A DNA stretch of 7,998 nt from an uncultured Eubacteriales bacterium. GTDB taxonomy: Bacteria > Bacillota > Clostridia > Christensenellales > Aristaeellaceae. Position numbers and translations under genes: made by a program. The stretch spans positions 1 through 7,998 of the forward strand of contig CADBNX010000139.1 in assembly GCA_902796115.1 (NCBI GenBank), read 5' to 3'. The notes under the pieces were generated by a model that had not been told where the DNA came from, searched no databases, and worked only from the letters and a program-made list of their open reading frames with translations. Below are positions 5,677 through 7,998 of this stretch, in pieces. Every line of letters starts with the position of its first letter. Position 1 is the first letter of the stretch.

Positions 5677-6745
5677 CAAGATCAGGCTGGCCGTGATCGG
5701 CTTTGCGCATATGCACATCACCACCATGGTGGATTCTTTCAACGCGCTCCCCGACCGCTTCGAATGGATCGGCTGCGCGGATATCCCGCCGAAAACAGAA
5801 CCCATCAGCAGCGAAGGCGGAACCCGGAAGCGCAACATCGAAACCGTTCTGAAAAAAACGGGAATGACGCTTTCCCCGGAATGGCATGACGTGATCGCGA
5901 TGAAACCCGATCTTGCCATCGTCACCTGCGAGAATACCTGGCACAAATGGGTCTGTGAAGAGATCCTGTCCGCCGGCATCCACGTGATCCTCGAAAAACC
6001 GATGGCGCTGTCCCTGGCGGACGCGCAGTCCATGGTCGCCTGCGCGCACGCGCACGGGGTCAAGCTGATCGTAAACTGGCCCACTTCCTGGTATGCGCCT
6101 TTCCGTACCGCGCACCGCGTCATGGAAGAGGGCATCATCGGACGGGTCATCAAATTCCATTACCGCAATCCCGAGTCCCTGGGCCCGTACAGCTACGGCC
6201 AGCACATGACGCAGGAAGAAATGAAGGCCGAATGGTGGTACCAGGCGGATATGGGCGGCGGAGCCATGGCAGATTATCTCGGCTACGGCTGCGGCCTGAG
6301 CCGCTGGTTCATAGGCAAAAAGCCGCTGAGCGCCTTCTGTGTGAAAGAGAGCTTTTTCACGAAATTCTCCGATGTGGAGGATCACGCCGCGCTGACGATC
6401 CTCTACCCGGATACGCTGGCGCTGATCGAAGGCACATGGGCGGTGTTCGCGGGCGGCATGATTCCCGGCGGCCCGATCCTGTTCGGCGAAAAGGGAACCA
6501 TCGTGTGTGACCGCCGCGGGGACGCCGTGAAGATCTATCTGGAGCGTCATCAGACGGAGCCCTCCCTTGTGCTGGAAGCGGACCCGCTGCCGGAAGACCG
6601 CTCCACCCTGGCGCTCGAAACCCTGCATTTCCTGAAAACCGGCGAGCTGCACGCGACGCTTGACGAAGTCAATAACCTCGACGCGGTCGCGGCCGTCGAC
6701 GCGGCCTACCGGAGCGTGAAAAGCGGAAAGCTGGAGCTCTGCTGA
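5669..6745 (+). CDS. Gfo/Idh/MocA-family oxidoreductase, atypical GFAHMH type (second paralogue)
   Basis: This 358-residue protein begins at a GTG codon, overlapping the previous gene by eight bases, so translation is probably coupled. The nucleotide loop VIGFAHMH (9-16) is the same atypical sequence as in the first oxidoreductase of the operon. EKP is at 109-111 (Lys110), NWPTSW at 136-141 and WWYQADMGGGAMADYLGYG at 189-207. Asp202 is kept, and Tyr206 stands where canonical members have His. An insertion around residues 42-72 (PKTEPISSEGGTRKRN onward) makes the first domain differ from that of its paralogue. The pair probably arose by duplication and then diverged; each may act on a different position or redox step of a related sugar. 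Substrate and cofactor direction cannot be told from sequence. Confidence 0.9.
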   Translation: MSSKIRLAVIGFAHMHITTMVDSFNALPDRFEWIGCADIPPKTEPISSEGGTRKRNIETVLKKTGMTLSPEWHDVIAMKPDLAIVTCENTWHKWVCEEILSAGIHVILEKPMALSLADAQSMVACAHAHGVKLIVNWPTSWYAPFRTAHRVMEEGIIGRVIKFHYRNPESLGPYSYGQHMTQEEMKAEWWYQADMGGGAMADYLGYGCGLSRWFIGKKPLSAFCVKESFFTKFSDVEDHAALTILYPDTLALIEGTWAVFAGGMIPGGPILFGEKGTIVCDRRGDAVKIYLERHQTEPSLVLEADPLPEDRSTLALETLHFLKTGELHATLDEVNNLDAVAAVDAAYRSVKSGKLELC

Positions 6746-6781
6746 CCTGCCTGTCCTGCTTTCTCTTCCTGTTTGCCCCGA

Positions 6782-6805
6782 TGTCGGAAATCGACAAGTT
6801 TTTTT
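6782..6805 (+). terminator. Weak intrinsic terminator after the oxidoreductase genes
   Basis: TGTCG (6782-6786) and CGACA (6792-6796) form a 5-bp stem with loop GAAAT. Two bases later comes a run of seven T (6799-6805). The stem is short, so termination is likely partial and the permease genes may receive read-through transcription. Confidence 0.45.
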
Positions 6806-6838
6806 CTGGATTTTCCATAGATTCGCCGGGAAACCGCG

Positions 6839-6847
6839 TGATAGAAT
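6839..6847 (+). promoter_or_regulatory. Extended -10 promoter of the ABC transporter genes
   Basis: TG-A-TAGAAT forms an extended -10 element. No good -35 box lies 16-18 bp upstream, which extended -10 promoters tolerate or which may mean an activator is needed. A start near 6854 would give a leader of about 90 bases to the permease. The rest of the 197-bp gap (6746-6942) holds no other feature I can support. Confidence 0.45.
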
Positions 6848-6942
6848 GAACTGTCTTCGGATGAAACCCGAAATGTGAAGCGTGGCGTTCGATACGTACT
6901 GAAAGCAGCACAGGACCAGAAATTCAGACAGAGGTGATGTCC

Positions 6943-7884
6943 ATGGTTAATCAGTCCGCCAACCGCATCCTTCCCCGCAGAAGAAAAAGCCTGCTTCGGC
7001 GCGTCCTTTCCGACTGGAGGCTGTATGTTCTTCTGCTGCCGGGCTTCCTCGCGACGCTGATCTTCCATTATTACCCGATTTACGGCATTCAGATCGCCTT
7101 CAAAAAATTCAGCAACAGCAAGGGGATCTGGGGCAGCAAATGGGTGGGCTTCAAGCATTTTCTCACCTTCTTCAGCTACCTGGATTTTGCGAAGATCATG
7201 CGCAACACGATAGTCATTTCCGCATATTCCATCGCCACCTTCCCTTGCGCCGTGGTTTTCGCGCTGATGCTCAATGAGGTGCGGAACATCCGGTTCAAAA
7301 AAACCGTGCAGATGATCTCCTACGCGCCGCATTTCATGTCCGTGGTGGTCATCGTATCCATGCTGCAGATCTTCTTCGCGCGCAGCAACGGCCTGTTCAA
7401 CAATATCGCGGAGCGATTGGGCGGCACCCGGGTGGATTATCTGTCCATTCCGGAGTACTTCGCTTCCCTGTACGTCTGGTCCGGCGTGTGGCAGGGCGTC
7501 GGCTGGGGCGCCATCATCTATATCTCCTCCCTCTCCGGCGTATCGCAGGATCTGATCGAAGCCGCGCGCATCGACGGCGCGAACCGCTGGCAGATCAACC
7601 TGCACGTCAATATCCCCCATATCCTGCCGACGGTCATCATCATGCTGATCATGCGCACCGGCTCCGTGCTCTCCGTCGGTTTCGAAAAAGTATTCCTGAT
7701 GCAGAACAGCCTGAATCTGGATGCCTCCCGCGTCATTTCCACCTACGTTTACGAGATGGGCATTCAGAACAACAGACTGGATTTCGCGACCGCGGTCGGC
7801 CTGTTCAACAATGTGGTCAACATCATCCTGCTGTGCATTGTGAACTTCATTTCCAGCAAGGTTTCCGAAATCAGCCTGTTCTGA
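6943..7884 (+). CDS. ABC sugar transporter permease, LplB-like (CUT1 family)
   Basis: This 313-residue inner-membrane protein forms half of the channel of a binding-protein-dependent importer. A basic N-terminus (PRRRKSLLRR) precedes the first hydrophobic span (about 26-46, YVLLLPGFLATLIF). Further spans lie near 88-110, 123-145, 172-198, 230-250 and 283-305, matching the six of the family. The EAA loop that contacts the ATPase reads EAARIDGANRWQ (206-217) and continues to IPHILP (224-229). The ATG at 6943 follows GAGGTGA (6931-6937) by five bases; GTG at 6934 and ATG at 6937 overlap that site and are less likely. LplB-type permeases usually work with a second permease and a lipoprotein and carry oligosaccharides or glycosides. 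No ATPase or binding protein is in the window. Confidence 0.93.
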   Translation: MVNQSANRILPRRRKSLLRRVLSDWRLYVLLLPGFLATLIFHYYPIYGIQIAFKKFSNSKGIWGSKWVGFKHFLTFFSYLDFAKIMRNTIVISAYSIATFPCAVVFALMLNEVRNIRFKKTVQMISYAPHFMSVVVIVSMLQIFFARSNGLFNNIAERLGGTRVDYLSIPEYFASLYVWSGVWQGVGWGAIIYISSLSGVSQDLIEAARIDGANRWQINLHVNIPHILPTVIIMLIMRTGSVLSVGFEKVFLMQNSLNLDASRVISTYVYEMGIQNNRLDFATAVGLFNNVVNIILLCIVNFISSKVSEISLF

Positions 7885-7918
7885 GCGACGGCGCATTGCA
7901 GAAAGGAGAGCTGCATCC

Positions 7919-7998
7919 ATGTCAGTCAAAGACCTCAAACCGGGGAAGATCCGCAAGCAGAAAAACCTTACGGCCCTGCAGGACACCATGGGCGATAA
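7919..7998 (+). CDS. Probable second ABC sugar permease (LplC/YtcP-like), 5' end only
   Basis: An ATG at 7919 follows GGAGAG (7905-7910) by eight bases and opens a frame to the window edge, beginning MSVKDLKPGKIRKQKN. The basic, polar start resembles the cytoplasmic N-terminus of sugar permeases, and position directly after an LplB-like gene (34-bp gap) strongly suggests its partner permease. Only about 26 residues are visible and no family motif is reached, so the identity rests on gene order. Confidence 0.6.
   Translation, partial: MSVKDLKPGKIRKQKNLTALQDTMGD

Noticed and set aside
6860..6900. CcpA cre-like site in the permease leader
   Set aside because: The bases around TGTGAAGCGTGGCG miss required positions of the cre consensus.
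6706..7989. 427-residue open frame on the minus strand
   Set aside because: It is antisense to the permease and crosses the terminator and promoter region. The His/Asp-rich translation is what hydrophobic codons give when read backwards.
1..7998. CRISPR array, phage, insertion sequence or defence genes
   Set aside because: No spaced repeats, terminal inverted repeats, transposase, integrase or defence-type domains were found on either strand.

Overview
The window looks like chromosomal DNA from a GC-rich member of the Firmicutes (Bacillota), most likely a clostridial anaerobe. The evidence is strong GGAGG-type ribosome binding sites, near-consensus sigma-A promoters, tRNA genes that encode their own CCA ends, an LplB-type sugar permease and AraC-controlled carbohydrate genes. 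I cannot name the species. No phage, insertion sequence, CRISPR array or defence system is visible.

The left half is on the minus strand. Read in the direction of transcription, it runs: an AraC-family regulator (3241 to 2354); an unrecognised 344-residue protein (2305 to 1271); an RluA-type RNA pseudouridine synthase (1269 to 385), one base after the previous stop codon; and a tRNA operon (Arg-UCU, His-GUG, Gln-UUG, Lys-UUU), whose last gene is cut by the window edge. Two strong promoters sit inside the 3' ends of upstream genes. One overlaps the araC stop codon and serves the unknown/pseudouridine synthase pair. The other abuts the stop codon of the synthase gene and serves the tRNAs.

The right half is on the plus strand and diverges from araC across a 158-bp control region with interleaved promoters, a perfect 14-bp palindrome and a spaced 7-bp repeat. 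It encodes three Gfo/Idh/MocA-family oxidoreductases in a row. The first and third are paralogues with an atypical dinucleotide loop (GFAHMH) and Tyr in place of the usual active-site His. The middle one has the standard loop and the standard Asp/His pair. After a weak terminator and a new promoter come an LplB-like ABC sugar permease and the first codons of what is probably its partner permease.

Taken together, the right half looks like an inducible module for importing an oligosaccharide or glycoside and processing it by oxidation and reduction, with the AraC protein as the likely local sensor. The substrate is not readable from the sequence. The families are known; the least described part is the oxidoreductase triad with its paired atypical members.
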